Below, piece after piece: positions 18,200 through 28,563 of a stretch of 64,000 nt of DNA; positions within the stretch are counted from its first letter, which is position 1, and every line of letters begins with the position of its first letter. This DNA is from Leptospiraceae bacterium (GTDB lineage Bacteria; Spirochaetota; Leptospiria; Leptospirales; Leptonemataceae). The stretch covers positions 1 to 64,000 of the forward strand of contig JAGRNA010000061.1 in assembly GCA_020441005.1 (NCBI GenBank), in the 5' to 3' direction. Both the position numbers and the translations under genes were made by a program. Below the pieces are notes generated by a model that saw only the letters and a program-made list of their open reading frames with translations, was not told where the DNA came from and searched no databases.

Positions 18200-18271
18200 T
18201 CTGTCGTCTTGCGGCCAGAAACTGTCGGGTCAGCACTGTAAGGCGGTCTTACAGATTCAGGAGCAATTAAT

Positions 18272-19258
18272 ATGGCAGTACATCCCCACGAAGCCCTTTT
18301 TGCGGGCGAAAAAGAATTTCCGGTAATCCCCAGCTGTGAGCACTTTGCCGGCAATGAGAAAATGATTATGAAAGCCCTGGGCTTTCAAGAGGAAAAGGGA
18401 CCGGTTTTTGATATCACCCAGGATTGTGAAGACGGCGCCCAAACCGGTCAGGAAAAAGATCACGCTGAAATGATTGTCCGGCTGACTAATTCTGAGCATA
18501 ACAAGCACAATCAGGCCGGCGTGCGCGTGCATGACTACTCCAATCAATACTGGAAACAAGATGTCGATATCCTGGTCAATGGCGCTGGCGAAAGACTGGC
18601 CTACATCACAATTCCCAAACCCACTGCGGCCAGCCAGGTCAAGGAGATGATCGAATACATTCAGAATGTAGCCGCCAAAGCCGGGTTGAAACGCGAAATT
18701 CCAATCCATGTACTGATTGAAACCCAGGGAGCCCTGGCAGAGGTTGATCAAATCGCCGCTTTGCCCTGGTTGCAAGTTCTTGATTTCGGATTAATGGATT
18801 TTATCTCCGGCCACCAGGGCGCAATCGCTCTTTCGAACATGAAGAGTCCCGGCCAATTTGATCATGAACTGTTGCGCCGCGGTAAAGCTAATATGGTTGC
18901 TGCCGCGCTGCGTAATGGTGTGGTCCCCGCGCACAATGTAACCCTCGACTTGAAGAACTATGAGCAAACCAAAGCGGATGCCAGCCGGGCCCGCAACGAA
19001 TTTGGTTTCCTGCGGATGTGGTCGATTTACCCAACTCAAATTGACGCGATTGTGGATGCCATGCAGCCGGATCACAGCGAAGTCGAAAAGGGCGTGGCAG
19101 TTTTAATGGCCGCCCAGGATGCAGCCTGGGGACCGATCCAGCACGATGGAGAGTTGCATGATCGCGCTACCTATCGCGGCTTCTGGACCCTTGTCCAGCG
19201 AGCCAAGGCGACCGGCATCGAGATTGGTGCTGAAGCAACGGCACGCTGGTTCAGTTAA
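18272..19258 (+). CDS. HpcH/HpaI aldolase / CitE-like lyase family protein
   Basis: 328 residues of TIM-barrel type. Family landmarks are FDITQDCEDGA, the strand ending ITIPKPTAAS, the catalytic or metal glutamate in VLIETQGALAE and the aspartate in DFGLMDFISGHQGA. Members cleave or form (S)-malyl-CoA, citramalyl-CoA or citryl-CoA; which applies cannot be told. Good Shine-Dalgarno (CAGGAG). Followed by an intrinsic terminator. Confidence 0.85.
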   Translation: MAVHPHEALFAGEKEFPVIPSCEHFAGNEKMIMKALGFQEEKGPVFDITQDCEDGAQTGQEKDHAEMIVRLTNSEHNKHNQAGVRVHDYSNQYWKQDVDILVNGAGERLAYITIPKPTAASQVKEMIEYIQNVAAKAGLKREIPIHVLIETQGALAEVDQIAALPWLQVLDFGLMDFISGHQGAIALSNMKSPGQFDHELLRRGKANMVAAALRNGVVPAHNVTLDLKNYEQTKADASRARNEFGFLRMWSIYPTQIDAIVDAMQPDHSEVEKGVAVLMAAQDAAWGPIQHDGELHDRATYRGFWTLVQRAKATGIEIGAEATARWFS

Positions 19259-19304
19259 CCTGGTTCGTTAGATCATTGAGCTGCCAGGCAGCTCAGGAAG
19301 CACA

Positions 19305-19336
19305 GACCGCCTCAACTGGGGCGGTCTTTTTGTTTT
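19305..19336 (+). terminator. Intrinsic terminator after the CitE-like gene
   Basis: GACCGCC (19305-19311) pairs with GGCGGTC (19320-19326) around an eight-base loop, followed by TTTTTGTTTTT. Confidence 0.88.
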
Positions 19337-19415
19337 TCAGTTGCCCGGGAGATGTTCTATGATCTGGCCGAAAAATCAATGGGGTCCGATGCAGGGCTCC
19401 GGGAGCCTCGGCCGT

Positions 19416-19727
19416 TCAGATCTGGTCTGAATATCGACTGCTTTCAATTTTGCAGATCTGAAGCTGCCAGCTATGGTACCAGCTGTCACAAGCGCGCTCT
19501 TTAGCCTGACGATGGACTGGATCCCGGCTCCAGCTGCGAATATGTTCCATGGACTGCCAATAAGAAATGGCTACTTCCTGCCCGCCCGCACTGAAGCTGA
19601 TAAAGTCCAGGCAGCCGTACTTTTCCATTGCCAGCTGGCGCAGATTCGCGGCCATTTGGACGTAGTCATCATCTAAATGGTCCAGGGTGGCCCTGAATAT
19701 GACAGTATACGCGGCTTTGGCTTTCAT
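19416..19727 (-). CDS. Antibiotic biosynthesis monooxygenase (ABM)-domain protein
   Basis: 103 residues, a ferredoxin-like alpha/beta barrel. The pattern GCLDFISFSAGGQEVAISYW followed by MEHIRSWSRDPVHRQAKERA is typical of ABM-domain proteins, where the H-x-x-A-K helix lines the substrate pocket. Members include cofactor-free monooxygenases and many uncharacterised stress proteins. It starts nine bases after the stop of the cyclase gene, but upstream of it in coordinates only; on the minus strand it follows the cyclase in the same direction. Confidence 0.8.
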   Translation of the reverse strand: MKAKAAYTVIFRATLDHLDDDYVQMAANLRQLAMEKYGCLDFISFSAGGQEVAISYWQSMEHIRSWSRDPVHRQAKERACDSWYHSWQLQICKIESSRYSDQI

Positions 19728-19735
19728 CGACTGCT

Positions 19736-21463
19736 TTATTTACTGGTCAGCTTGAATACGCCATTCCAGCCGCGCGGGGGCGGATTGGATTTCAGGTGCG
19801 CAATCCGCTCGATCAACAGCCGGGATGCGCGGTCGCCCTGGTTTTGCTTTTGGCAATCCTGAAAGAATCGTAGTGCTCTGGCCCAGTCCTGGCCAAAATA
19901 GGCCTGCAGGCCCTGCTCGTAATTATGAATCCATTGCTGCCAGTTCGCATCCGCCTCATCGGCGCTGCTGATGAGTTCATAAATCACAACCGGTTCTTCC
20001 CGGCCTTTGACGGTGATCTGGTCCAGCTTGCGGAAAATAAAATCAGGATGGCATTTTTGGTGCACGGCAGCCGAGACAATAATTTGCGTCCCGTACAGCT
20101 TGTTCACACCCTCCAGCCGTGACGCCAGGTTTACGTTGTCACCCATGACAGTGAAGTTGCGGCTGAATTCAGAGCCCATATTCCCCACAATGACTTCACC
20201 GCTGTGGATTCCGATCCGAAAACGGACGGTCGGCAGATTACGACGCAGACCCAGCAAATCCGGCAGGCGTTCATTAAAGGCCGGCAGGATTCTCTTTTGG
20301 GCCAGAGCGGCCCGACAGGCTAAATAGGAGTGCTCATCGGCCGGGGTAAAGGGGGGCCCCCAAAAGGCCATAATGGCATCGCCGATGTATTTATCGATCA
20401 CGCCATGCTCGGCACGGATCGCCTGGCTCATTTCGCTCAGGTAGGCATTCATCAGGCCCACCAGGCTGCCCGGGGTCAGCATTTCACTCATGGGCGTGAA
20501 ACCGGCTATGTCGGAAAAGAAGATCGTCATTGCCTTTTTTTCGCCGTCAGACAAAGGGCTGCCGTCGGCATCTATTAACTGGTCAACAATGCGCGGGTCC
20601 ACGTACTGACCGAAGGTTGATTTGATCCGCTCTTTTACGCGCAGCTCGGCAATCATTTGATTGAAAGAGCGGGTCAGGCTGCCGAGCTCGTCACTGGAAG
20701 TGACTGGTATCTCGGTTTCGAGGTCGCCGTCACCAATCGCCCGGGTGCCATTCATTAAATTCTGGATCGGCTGTACCAGACGCCGGGTTGTGAACACCGC
20801 TGTCAGAATTGCAATCAGCGATGCCAGCAAGGTCGTGATGCTATTCAATACGATAACTTCGGTTTCATGCCGGCTGGCGCGGTCCGCGGCCAAGGCTGTA
20901 ATCTGCTGGATTTCACTGCGCAGCTTGTCGATTTGCCGATCAAACTGATCCTCTTCGGTGTGTAGATCCGCTTCCAATAGACTGGCCGGTTGGTATTGTT
21001 GATTGCGCAAATGCTGCCAGATGCGTTTGGAATGGTCTTCAAAATCGGCGTAATCTGCGGCGCTGTTTTCCAGCATTAGCTGCAATCTGGCGATATGTAC
21101 CAGTTGATCGGGTTCTGCTGTGATCTGGCGCTGTTGTTCCAGGAGATCAGCCGCATCCTGGAGTTCCGCGCTAGCTTGTTGGCCGCGCTCGGACCACTCC
21201 TTGTGCAGTGTTGCTGCTTTTTGGGTGTTGCTGTGATGAATATGATACTCCTCAATCATGCGCTCCAGAAATATTTCCTGCTCCAGGACATGCGCCCCGG
21301 CGTTTTCAATCCTGCGATCCAGCGGAAAATACACGGTCGTCAGGGACTGCAGTTCCCGGCTGACCAGTCGCGTACGCCAGACAGAGAGCGCCGCCACGAG
21401 AGCCATGATAAAAATCAGCGTAAGAAACAGACCCAGTATTTTTGATTGAATGCTTTTTAACAC
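19736..21463 (-). CDS. Membrane class III adenylate/guanylate cyclase with HAMP domain
   Basis: 575 residues. A first membrane helix (about 8-28), an extracytoplasmic helical sensor to about 185, a second helix, a HAMP domain (PIQNLMNGTRAIGDGDLE) and the cyclase domain from about 310. The metal-binding aspartates lie in FFSDIAGF and GDAIMAFWG, and the transition-state N and R in GDNVNLASR. A C-terminal 80-residue tail follows. Start GTG at 21463. Same direction and 15 bases behind the upstream 162-residue gene, so probably co-transcribed. Nucleotide preference (ATP or GTP) is not assigned. Confidence 0.93.
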   Translation of the reverse strand: MLKSIQSKILGLFLTLIFIMALVAALSVWRTRLVSRELQSLTTVYFPLDRRIENAGAHVLEQEIFLERMIEEYHIHHSNTQKAATLHKEWSERGQQASAELQDAADLLEQQRQITAEPDQLVHIARLQLMLENSAADYADFEDHSKRIWQHLRNQQYQPASLLEADLHTEEDQFDRQIDKLRSEIQQITALAADRASRHETEVIVLNSITTLLASLIAILTAVFTTRRLVQPIQNLMNGTRAIGDGDLETEIPVTSSDELGSLTRSFNQMIAELRVKERIKSTFGQYVDPRIVDQLIDADGSPLSDGEKKAMTIFFSDIAGFTPMSEMLTPGSLVGLMNAYLSEMSQAIRAEHGVIDKYIGDAIMAFWGPPFTPADEHSYLACRAALAQKRILPAFNERLPDLLGLRRNLPTVRFRIGIHSGEVIVGNMGSEFSRNFTVMGDNVNLASRLEGVNKLYGTQIIVSAAVHQKCHPDFIFRKLDQITVKGREEPVVIYELISSADEADANWQQWIHNYEQGLQAYFGQDWARALRFFQDCQKQNQGDRASRLLIERIAHLKSNPPPRGWNGVFKLTSK

Positions 21464-21478
21464 AGCGCCGGAACCATA

Positions 21479-21967
21479 TTAACCGTTCTTTTGGTGCTGG
21501 ATTTGGGGCATCTCACGAAACAGGAATTGCTTGTATTCATCGTGAATCCTGATGATGAAATTCAGCGAGGAGCAAAACTTGACAATGTTGCGAATAAAAA
21601 TATACTTTTTCGGGTATTGCACACGGCCTTGTTCGTCTTTTTGGCGGCGCAACAACTGGCGAATTTTGCCAATGAAGGCCGATCGGACCTCGTTGTTGTA
21701 GCCGTTTTTATTATAGCGATAGGGGCTGAGCTCGCGGATAAAGCCTTCTGCGAATTTATAAAACTGATGGACATCGGACTCGATAACGGCCTGCTCCTCT
21801 GCAGAAAAGGTCAAAAGATAGTTATGCAGAATGGTCATCGCGGACGCTTTTTCCGGCCCGACCCGATCGAGGGCCTGCTGGTAGAATTCGCTGTTCATGC
21901 TGTATTCCACAAATTCCTGCCAGGTTTCGACGCTGGTTTCGACTGTATTGAGCTCTTCGATATTCAT
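21479..21967 (-). CDS. Conserved-looking hypothetical protein upstream of the cyclase
   Basis: 162 residues from ATG 21967 (MNIEELNTVETSVETW); the longer reading to 22066 adds a cysteine/serine-rich leader with no support. Predicted all-helical and soluble, with a basic C-terminal half (SAFIGKIRQLLRRQKDEQGR). No family recognised. Probably in one transcript with the cyclase gene, suggesting a signalling-related role, which is only inference. Confidence 0.55.
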   Translation of the reverse strand: MNIEELNTVETSVETWQEFVEYSMNSEFYQQALDRVGPEKASAMTILHNYLLTFSAEEQAVIESDVHQFYKFAEGFIRELSPYRYNKNGYNNEVRSAFIGKIRQLLRRQKDEQGRVQYPKKYIFIRNIVKFCSSLNFIIRIHDEYKQFLFREMPQIQHQKNG

Positions 21968-22116
21968 GTGCGCTATGGCCCCGCACCAATCAGCCTTGGC
22001 AGACCCTGAATGGCAAGATAAAAAAGCAGACTGTCCTCCGGGGGCGGAATTCTGCTTTACCAACATTGATGCGGATGGAATCCTGTTAAGAGGCTATGAA
22101 ATCTTCATGATACTGA

Positions 22117-23445
<1,329 letters not shown>

Positions 23446-23450
23446 ACAGT

Positions 23451-23915
23451 TTGAAAGCTGTCCAGATCCGGCTCATTTTTCTGGCACTGGTCACCGTCAT
23501 CGGTGTCAGCGTATACATATTGTTTTTTGGAGAAGTGGGCTGGATCGTTCAGCAACAACTTTCGGATCGTTTGGAGCGGCTGCGTCAAAATGTCAGCAGT
23601 CTGGAACGCGAGAATTCCATATTGCAGGACCGCTATTACCAATTACAAAGCCAGTCCGATCAGGCGCTGCTGAAAGAACGTCAGGAAAGCCGGGAAGTGA
23701 TTATTCTGAAATTCCGGATGCCCCTGGGATCCGATGTGAAGCCGGATGCCAATCCGGAAACGCAGACTACGCCGGCGATCGGTCTTGTGGAAGTCCGTAT
23801 TCTGTACATCAGCGGTTATTTTTTTCTGGCTTTGGTGCTTTTGACCCTGTTTGAGCGTTTGTACATAAAACCGCGCTATCAGACAGAGCATTTTGCCGCA
23901 ATGCATAGTCAATGA
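23451..23915 (+). CDS. FtsB/DivIC-like cell-division protein with an extra C-terminal helix
   Basis: 154 residues from TTG 23451. A short cytoplasmic N-terminus, a membrane helix (about 6-27), a coiled coil (DRLERLRQNVSSLERENSIL) as in septum-formation initiators FtsB/DivIC, then a beta-rich stretch and a second hydrophobic helix near the C-terminus (ISGYFFLALVLLTLF). The location directly behind eno matches the widespread eno-ftsB pairing. The second helix is unusual for FtsB, so a divergent lineage-specific form is inferred. Confidence 0.72.
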   Translation: MKAVQIRLIFLALVTVIGVSVYILFFGEVGWIVQQQLSDRLERLRQNVSSLERENSILQDRYYQLQSQSDQALLKERQESREVIILKFRMPLGSDVKPDANPETQTTPAIGLVEVRILYISGYFFLALVLLTLFERLYIKPRYQTEHFAAMHSQ

Positions 23916-24020
23916 ACTGGATGCGGCCCTCTAGCCGGCTTGCCTGGGGCTGATAACGGGCGGGCAATGGGATCTGTGAAACGGGAAGTTCTACGGTTGT
24001 TTGTATGCATGGGTTTGGCT

Positions 24021-24129
24021 CCTGTGTTGCAAAAGGCGAAATTGCTATCGAAATTGAGCAATTTGGGAGCTCTGCTGTCCAATTGTGTTTTGCGTCCCAA
24101 AACCCACGGGTGTTTTGGATACGACTTCT
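24021..24129 (+). repeat. Dispersed structured repeat, copy A
   Basis: About 110 bases that reappear in inverted orientation at 31885-32010. Shared blocks include GTGTTGC, TCGAAATTGAGCAA, TTTGGGAGCT, GCGTCCCAAA and the end CGACTTCT. The 3' end can fold through GTCCCAAA against TTTTGG. It lies in the 307-base gap between the convergent FtsB-like and membrane-protein genes, which holds no other feature I can support. Confidence 0.75.
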
Positions 24130-24222
24130 AAAAACAACCTAGATTCGATCGGATTACATCCTGGCAGACTACAATCAAGACACACCCGGTAATGGGTTAT
24201 GGTAATAAATCCGGGCCCTGAA

Positions 24223-25863
24223 CTAACGCCCGATCGTAGAGCGCCAAAGATCCAGCACAGCCGGAGACAGGAATCCGGCCAGGCGGGAGTCCGGTGTGTC
24301 CGGATACAGCCAGACTGCTTGTCCAGCGCAGTCGGCAATTGCGTGCGGCGGGCCAAATTTTTCCCGTAATGCCTGCTCCTCCAGACGGCGGGGCAGTATA
24401 AATGTATAACGCGGTTTCGAGGAGCTGCCATAGTACCACCAAAAATTGTTCACCCACAGGTAGGGATTTACATCGCCGGTAATTTGGTGGGCCCGGATAC
24501 CCTGTTTGGAAAACAGGGTCACTGATTTGGCATTCCAGTAGTCGCTTAAACCATCCTGGATCTGCCAGCGCTCTTTGTTATCATCCAGGCAGCGGGCCAC
24601 TGGATCCAGATATAAGTGCTCCGCTCTCCAGGGCAATTTCTGCCGGGCGGCATAGTCCAGACCAAAAATCAGAATCAAAATGGAAAGGCCGCTTGAAAAG
24701 AGTGCGAGCAGGAGGCGCGGTAGCCGCACATTCCAGCCAGACCAGACCAGCAAGGGCAGACTCAAACTAAACAGGCCGCTCAGGTAACGGGCATGCCAGA
24801 GATCGCCCTCATAATATACATAGCCTACCATACTGCTGGCACCGATGGTGGCCGCCAGGCTGCCGGACCACAACAAGGCAAAATATTTTTTGGTCTGGCC
24901 ATTGCCGGCAAAAACCGGCCCCTGGAGAACAATACTCCGGCAGAGACGCAGAAGATACCAGGCTGCAATACTGATGACCAACACAGCCAAAATAATTTCG
25001 ATGGGGTGTGAGTCCCTCCAGGCCTGTGCGGGTAGCCGCACCAGGCTCGCAATATAACCGGCATCGAGCTGTTCCCGTTTGATTTTGAGCTGGCCAAAAT
25101 ACAGATACCCCGCACCGCGCAACCAATCAAGAGCAGCCTGACCCGTCCGGGCGGCTAGATAGACCGCGCCCAGGGCCGTCAAAAGCTGCTGCCAGCGCCG
25201 GCGATAAAAAGGATGCAGCAGCAGGACAAGGCTCAACGCCGCCAGGGGCGCCACCCAGAGGGGCCAAAAAAGGCGATCGGATGGAATTGTCAGCAATGCG
25301 ATCAAAGCTAGTCCGGCCAATGATTTCCATTGGGCCGTATGCAGGTAACGCCACCAAAATGCGGCCGACCAGATCAAACAAAGGCTACTGCCATGCGGGT
25401 GCACTAACGAATATAAAGACGGGGTCAAATGGCTTTCCACTGTTACTGCGAGCAGGAATAAAACTCCACCCAGGGCAAATAACAATCCCAGACTTTGCAG
25501 GCGTTGATCGCGGCCCGGATCAGTCTCCTGAACAGTCCGCCATGCGTAGTATAAACTGAGCACCCACAAAAGGGACCACACCAGGGGATAAAGATAGATG
25601 GCCAGCACAGCGTTGGATAGCAGCGCCAGCGGGAAAAAAATCAGCAGATCAGGGAAGAATACCGGGGCTGTGGCCAGACTCCAGCCGCTCAGGGGGTAAC
25701 TCTGCTCGAATAGATCCCGATACAACATCGGGAAATAGTAGGCATCCGCATTCAACCAGGCGGCTGGATGGGCGGAGGCATAGGAAACCCAAACCCACCA
25801 GGCCAGGACCAGACTGACGGGCCCCAGCCAGAACTGGAAGCGTGAAAATCCAGGACTATTCAA
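24223..25863 (-). CDS. Polytopic membrane protein, possibly GT-C-type glycosyltransferase
   Basis: 546 residues with roughly ten membrane helices and a C-terminal 130-residue soluble domain facing the periplasm (VNPYLWVNNFWWYYG; PRYTFILPRRLEEQ). After the first helix there is a loop LNADAYYFPMLYRDL containing an acidic residue, as in GT-C/PMT-type mannosyl- and arabinosyltransferases. That resemblance is weak and the function is inference. Its start overlaps the stop of the upstream TPR-like gene by eight bases. Confidence 0.65.
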   Translation of the reverse strand: MNSPGFSRFQFWLGPVSLVLAWWVWVSYASAHPAAWLNADAYYFPMLYRDLFEQSYPLSGWSLATAPVFFPDLLIFFPLALLSNAVLAIYLYPLVWSLLWVLSLYYAWRTVQETDPGRDQRLQSLGLLFALGGVLFLLAVTVESHLTPSLYSLVHPHGSSLCLIWSAAFWWRYLHTAQWKSLAGLALIALLTIPSDRLFWPLWVAPLAALSLVLLLHPFYRRRWQQLLTALGAVYLAARTGQAALDWLRGAGYLYFGQLKIKREQLDAGYIASLVRLPAQAWRDSHPIEIILAVLVISIAAWYLLRLCRSIVLQGPVFAGNGQTKKYFALLWSGSLAATIGASSMVGYVYYEGDLWHARYLSGLFSLSLPLLVWSGWNVRLPRLLLALFSSGLSILILIFGLDYAARQKLPWRAEHLYLDPVARCLDDNKERWQIQDGLSDYWNAKSVTLFSKQGIRAHQITGDVNPYLWVNNFWWYYGSSSKPRYTFILPRRLEEQALREKFGPPHAIADCAGQAVWLYPDTPDSRLAGFLSPAVLDLWRSTIGR

Positions 25864-26791
25864 TACCCTGACCTACATTGGGAGCGGTCTGGCGAACTGT
25901 GCTTTCCTGTGTGCCGTCTCCCGCTGAATCATTGACTTTGGTCGGCTTATTTTTGTCCTGAGTTTTCGTCTGGCTGCTTGTATCATTCGTTTCGATCAGC
26001 GGAGTTTCCGGGTTATTGTCAGCAGCGGTATCTTGTGTGTCCGCTTTCTGCTCAGCGACATTTGTCCTGGCGGCTGTGTCTGATTTGGAATTTTGCGCCG
26101 TGTTTGGCAGCTGATCTGTGTTTTGCGTACCATTCGCGGGCGCCGTATTCAGGGGGTAGCTATGCAATTCATTCTCGGCCTGGCGGCTGAAAACCGAAGA
26201 GGGCCGTTCCTGGATTATTTCCTGCAGAATCTCGCGGGCCTCGGAAAATTGTCCGCTGTCAGCCAATAGTCGCGCGGCTGTAAGGCCCGATTCGGCTCCG
26301 GTTTTGTGGTTACGAAATTCACGCCAGACCTGCTGATAATAAACGGCAGCGCTTTGGTTCTCGCCAGAGTCGCGCAGCGCGTCTGCGATCAATTTCAGAG
26401 CGAAGCGCCGATCCGGATGATCGGGATACAATAATAAAAAGCGTTCAGTTTCCCGGATAGCGGCCCTTTGATGGCCGTCGGCCGCCAATTCTCGCAAATA
26501 CAAAAAACGGCGCCGCGCATCAGCGGCAATCGCCTCACGCTGCAATGCGGCCACCCGGCTGGCCTGGGTCGGCGCAAAAGGATCATCCTGGCTGCTGGTC
26601 CGGGTCTGGTTATCCGGTTGGGGATCCGCCTGCGCAGCGGTCTGGGCCAACAATCCAGCTGACAGGCAGGGTAGCAGCATAATGAATAGCAGCGCCTGGA
26701 TTGTCCCCGTGGGAAAGCGCTGCGTTTTCAGCCAGTGCCATTCGCCAGTCATTTCACACCGTGGGGTGATCGGCTGAAAACCAGGTTTCAT
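25856..26791 (-). CDS. Secreted or periplasmic TPR-like protein with low-complexity tail
   Basis: 311 residues, or 298 from an in-frame ATG at 26752. A hydrophobic segment (IQALLFIMLLPCLSAGLLAQ) acts as signal peptide or anchor. Residues 90-215 contain helical repeats of YbgF/TPR type (AIRETERFLLLYPDHPDRRFA...). The last 90 residues are N-, T-, D- and Q-rich with no predicted fold. Partner unknown. Overlaps the downstream membrane-protein gene. Confidence 0.65.
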   Translation of the reverse strand: MKPGFQPITPRCEMTGEWHWLKTQRFPTGTIQALLFIMLLPCLSAGLLAQTAAQADPQPDNQTRTSSQDDPFAPTQASRVAALQREAIAADARRRFLYLRELAADGHQRAAIRETERFLLLYPDHPDRRFALKLIADALRDSGENQSAAVYYQQVWREFRNHKTGAESGLTAARLLADSGQFSEAREILQEIIQERPSSVFSRQAENELHSYPLNTAPANGTQNTDQLPNTAQNSKSDTAARTNVAEQKADTQDTAADNNPETPLIETNDTSSQTKTQDKNKPTKVNDSAGDGTQESTVRQTAPNVGQGIE

Positions 26792-26821
26792 CAGGGCCTG
26801 CGGACATCTCTCATGAAAACT

Positions 26822-27412
26822 CTAACCGACGGCCCGTACATCCGTGATGGAGTTCAAGTGTTGGTGGTACCAATCGAGATCACTTTGGGTTAAACGTTCG
26901 CTATCCAATTGCATATCCGTGTAATACTGCAATAATATATATAAATGCGCGGACTCTTCATCACTGGCGTCCCAATCGGCCGCATCCTTGCCGTAAGCAG
27001 CCAGGCCATTGGCCTCTACAGCAGCGCAAAAGCGATCGTCTTTATCCAAAAAAATCTGAGCGGCGGCGATCAGATCAAAACGGACCGTATCCAGAATTTT
27101 CTTGAATTCGGTATCATCGGCTTCGAACCACGTACTGGCAAGCTCGGTTTGAAAGTAGTCTCCCCAGCTACTGACATTTGGTGCGGTACCAAAGCGTTTT
27201 TTTAGTTCGGCCATTTCATTGGCCGGCACATACTGACGGACAGCCAGCTGATCGACAAAAGTCCGCAGTTGAATCAAGTGGGCGATTTTACTACCGCTCA
27301 ATTGCCCCTGGTTCAGCATTGTGTTTAGTTCGGGATTCAGGCCATTAATTTCCATACCCATACAATCGGACATAATGCGCTGCGAAGAGTGCTTTTTCCA
27401 AACCGGGACCAA
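26822..27412 (-). CDS. Hypothetical acidic helical protein
   Basis: 196 residues; ATG at 27373 (MSDCMGMEINGLN) is a plausible shorter start. Soluble and helical (ALKK, KILDTVRFDLIAAAQIFLDKDD), without recognisable domain. Thirty bases upstream of the TPR-like gene on the same strand, so likely the first gene of a three-gene transcript 27412-24223. Confidence 0.5.
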   Translation of the reverse strand: MVPVWKKHSSQRIMSDCMGMEINGLNPELNTMLNQGQLSGSKIAHLIQLRTFVDQLAVRQYVPANEMAELKKRFGTAPNVSSWGDYFQTELASTWFEADDTEFKKILDTVRFDLIAAAQIFLDKDDRFCAAVEANGLAAYGKDAADWDASDEESAHLYILLQYYTDMQLDSERLTQSDLDWYHQHLNSITDVRAVG

Positions 27413-27466
27413 AAAAATAATCCAAAATCTGCCAGTGTAGCTGGCATGTATGTATTGGTGTCTTTT

Positions 27467-27493
27467 TAAAGAAGTACAGAATTGAACCGATAG
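27467..27493 (+). promoter_or_regulatory. Strong FliA (sigma-28)-like promoter before the TPR gene pair
   Basis: TAAAGAAG (27467-27474), exactly 11 bases, ACCGATAG (27486-27493), against consensus TAAAGTTT-N11-GCCGATAA. The CCGATAG of the -10 is shared with the first flaB promoter. The start codon of the TPR gene is 44 bases further on. Confidence 0.65.
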
Positions 27494-27537
27494 TAAAACC
27501 AGGCGTCAAAAAGCCGCATAACCGGCGGGCTCAGTGC

Positions 27538-28563
27538 ATGGCAATCTTTCTGCATAAAAACTATCATCGAATCATCAGATCGTTCTTGCCTGGTGGACTG
27601 CTCCTGATGATTCTGGCTGGCGCGCTAAACTCTGGTCTCTGGGGCCAAAACAAAGCGCTCGAAAGTCCAGCCTCATCAACAACAGGCCAGCCAGGCTCCG
27701 GAAGGGGAAATAAAGCGAGCGCTGATAAAAAAACGACCGCCAGTCAATCGCCGCCAGCAGAGTCAAAATCCAATCAAGGCAAAACAACCGCGCCAAGCGG
27801 AGACGATGGTTCCGGATTGCAGACAGACAAGCAAAATGGCAGCGCTGATTCACCGGGAAAAAAAGAATCGGCTACCGGGGATGTAAGCAGTCCCGCAACG
27901 GATCAAAGGGCTGCAGACAGCGATGCCGGCGCTGACCAGGACACTCCGATTGAAAATCCCAATCCGCTGCTGGTCCGGGCCGAGGAGCATTACTTTGCGG
28001 AACGCTATCATATTGCCCTCAAGCTCTTGAAACGTGTTTTGGACGCGGAGCCTGAAAATATCCAGGCGTATTTGTATGCCGGTGATATCTATTTGATGCA
28101 GCAAAACTACGGGCTTGCAGAAGAACAGTTTCAAATCGCCAGAGAATTATCAAAGAATCCTTATAAAGAATGGTTTCGCCTGGGGCAAGTGCGCTTGCTA
28201 CGCAAGGACGCCGATCAGGCTTTGGCTGCCTTTCGCGAGTCCTATAAGCTGCGGCCCGATATGCATAGTAATCTGTTTTATATGGGGATGGTTTATTATC
28301 AGCTCAAGCGTGACAAGGCCGAGACCATCAAGGCCTGGCGTGAATTTCGCAAACTGAGCCCGAATGATCCGCAGGGCCCGGCTATCGACAAGGCACTCGT
28401 CCTGATCGAGAAACCGGATTTTCAATTCCCGGCCCGGGATGAAGGACCGTGTATTCAGCTGAATACTGCAGCCGAAACCCGGCAGAGCTATAAGCCGGGC
28501 GAAAATGAAAAACCCAAAGAAAACAACCAGACCCAGGGTATCACAGAAGAAGATGATTTATAA
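27538..28563 (+). CDS. Exported TPR protein with disordered N-terminal region
   Basis: 341 residues. Signal peptide or anchor at about 12-36 (FLPGGLLLMILAGALNSGLWG). Residues 40-135 are S, G, K and P-rich and unstructured. TPR units occupy about 140-285 (YHIALKLLKRVLDAEPENIQAYLYAGDIYL seen in two blocks; YGLAEEQFQIARELS). The final 35 residues are again disordered. Preceded by a FliA-like promoter and overlapping the next TPR gene, so the pair may act together in the periplasm, perhaps around the flagellum. Confidence 0.75.
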   Translation: MAIFLHKNYHRIIRSFLPGGLLLMILAGALNSGLWGQNKALESPASSTTGQPGSGRGNKASADKKTTASQSPPAESKSNQGKTTAPSGDDGSGLQTDKQNGSADSPGKKESATGDVSSPATDQRAADSDAGADQDTPIENPNPLLVRAEEHYFAERYHIALKLLKRVLDAEPENIQAYLYAGDIYLMQQNYGLAEEQFQIARELSKNPYKEWFRLGQVRLLRKDADQALAAFRESYKLRPDMHSNLFYMGMVYYQLKRDKAETIKAWREFRKLSPNDPQGPAIDKALVLIEKPDFQFPARDEGPCIQLNTAAETRQSYKPGENEKPKENNQTQGITEEDDL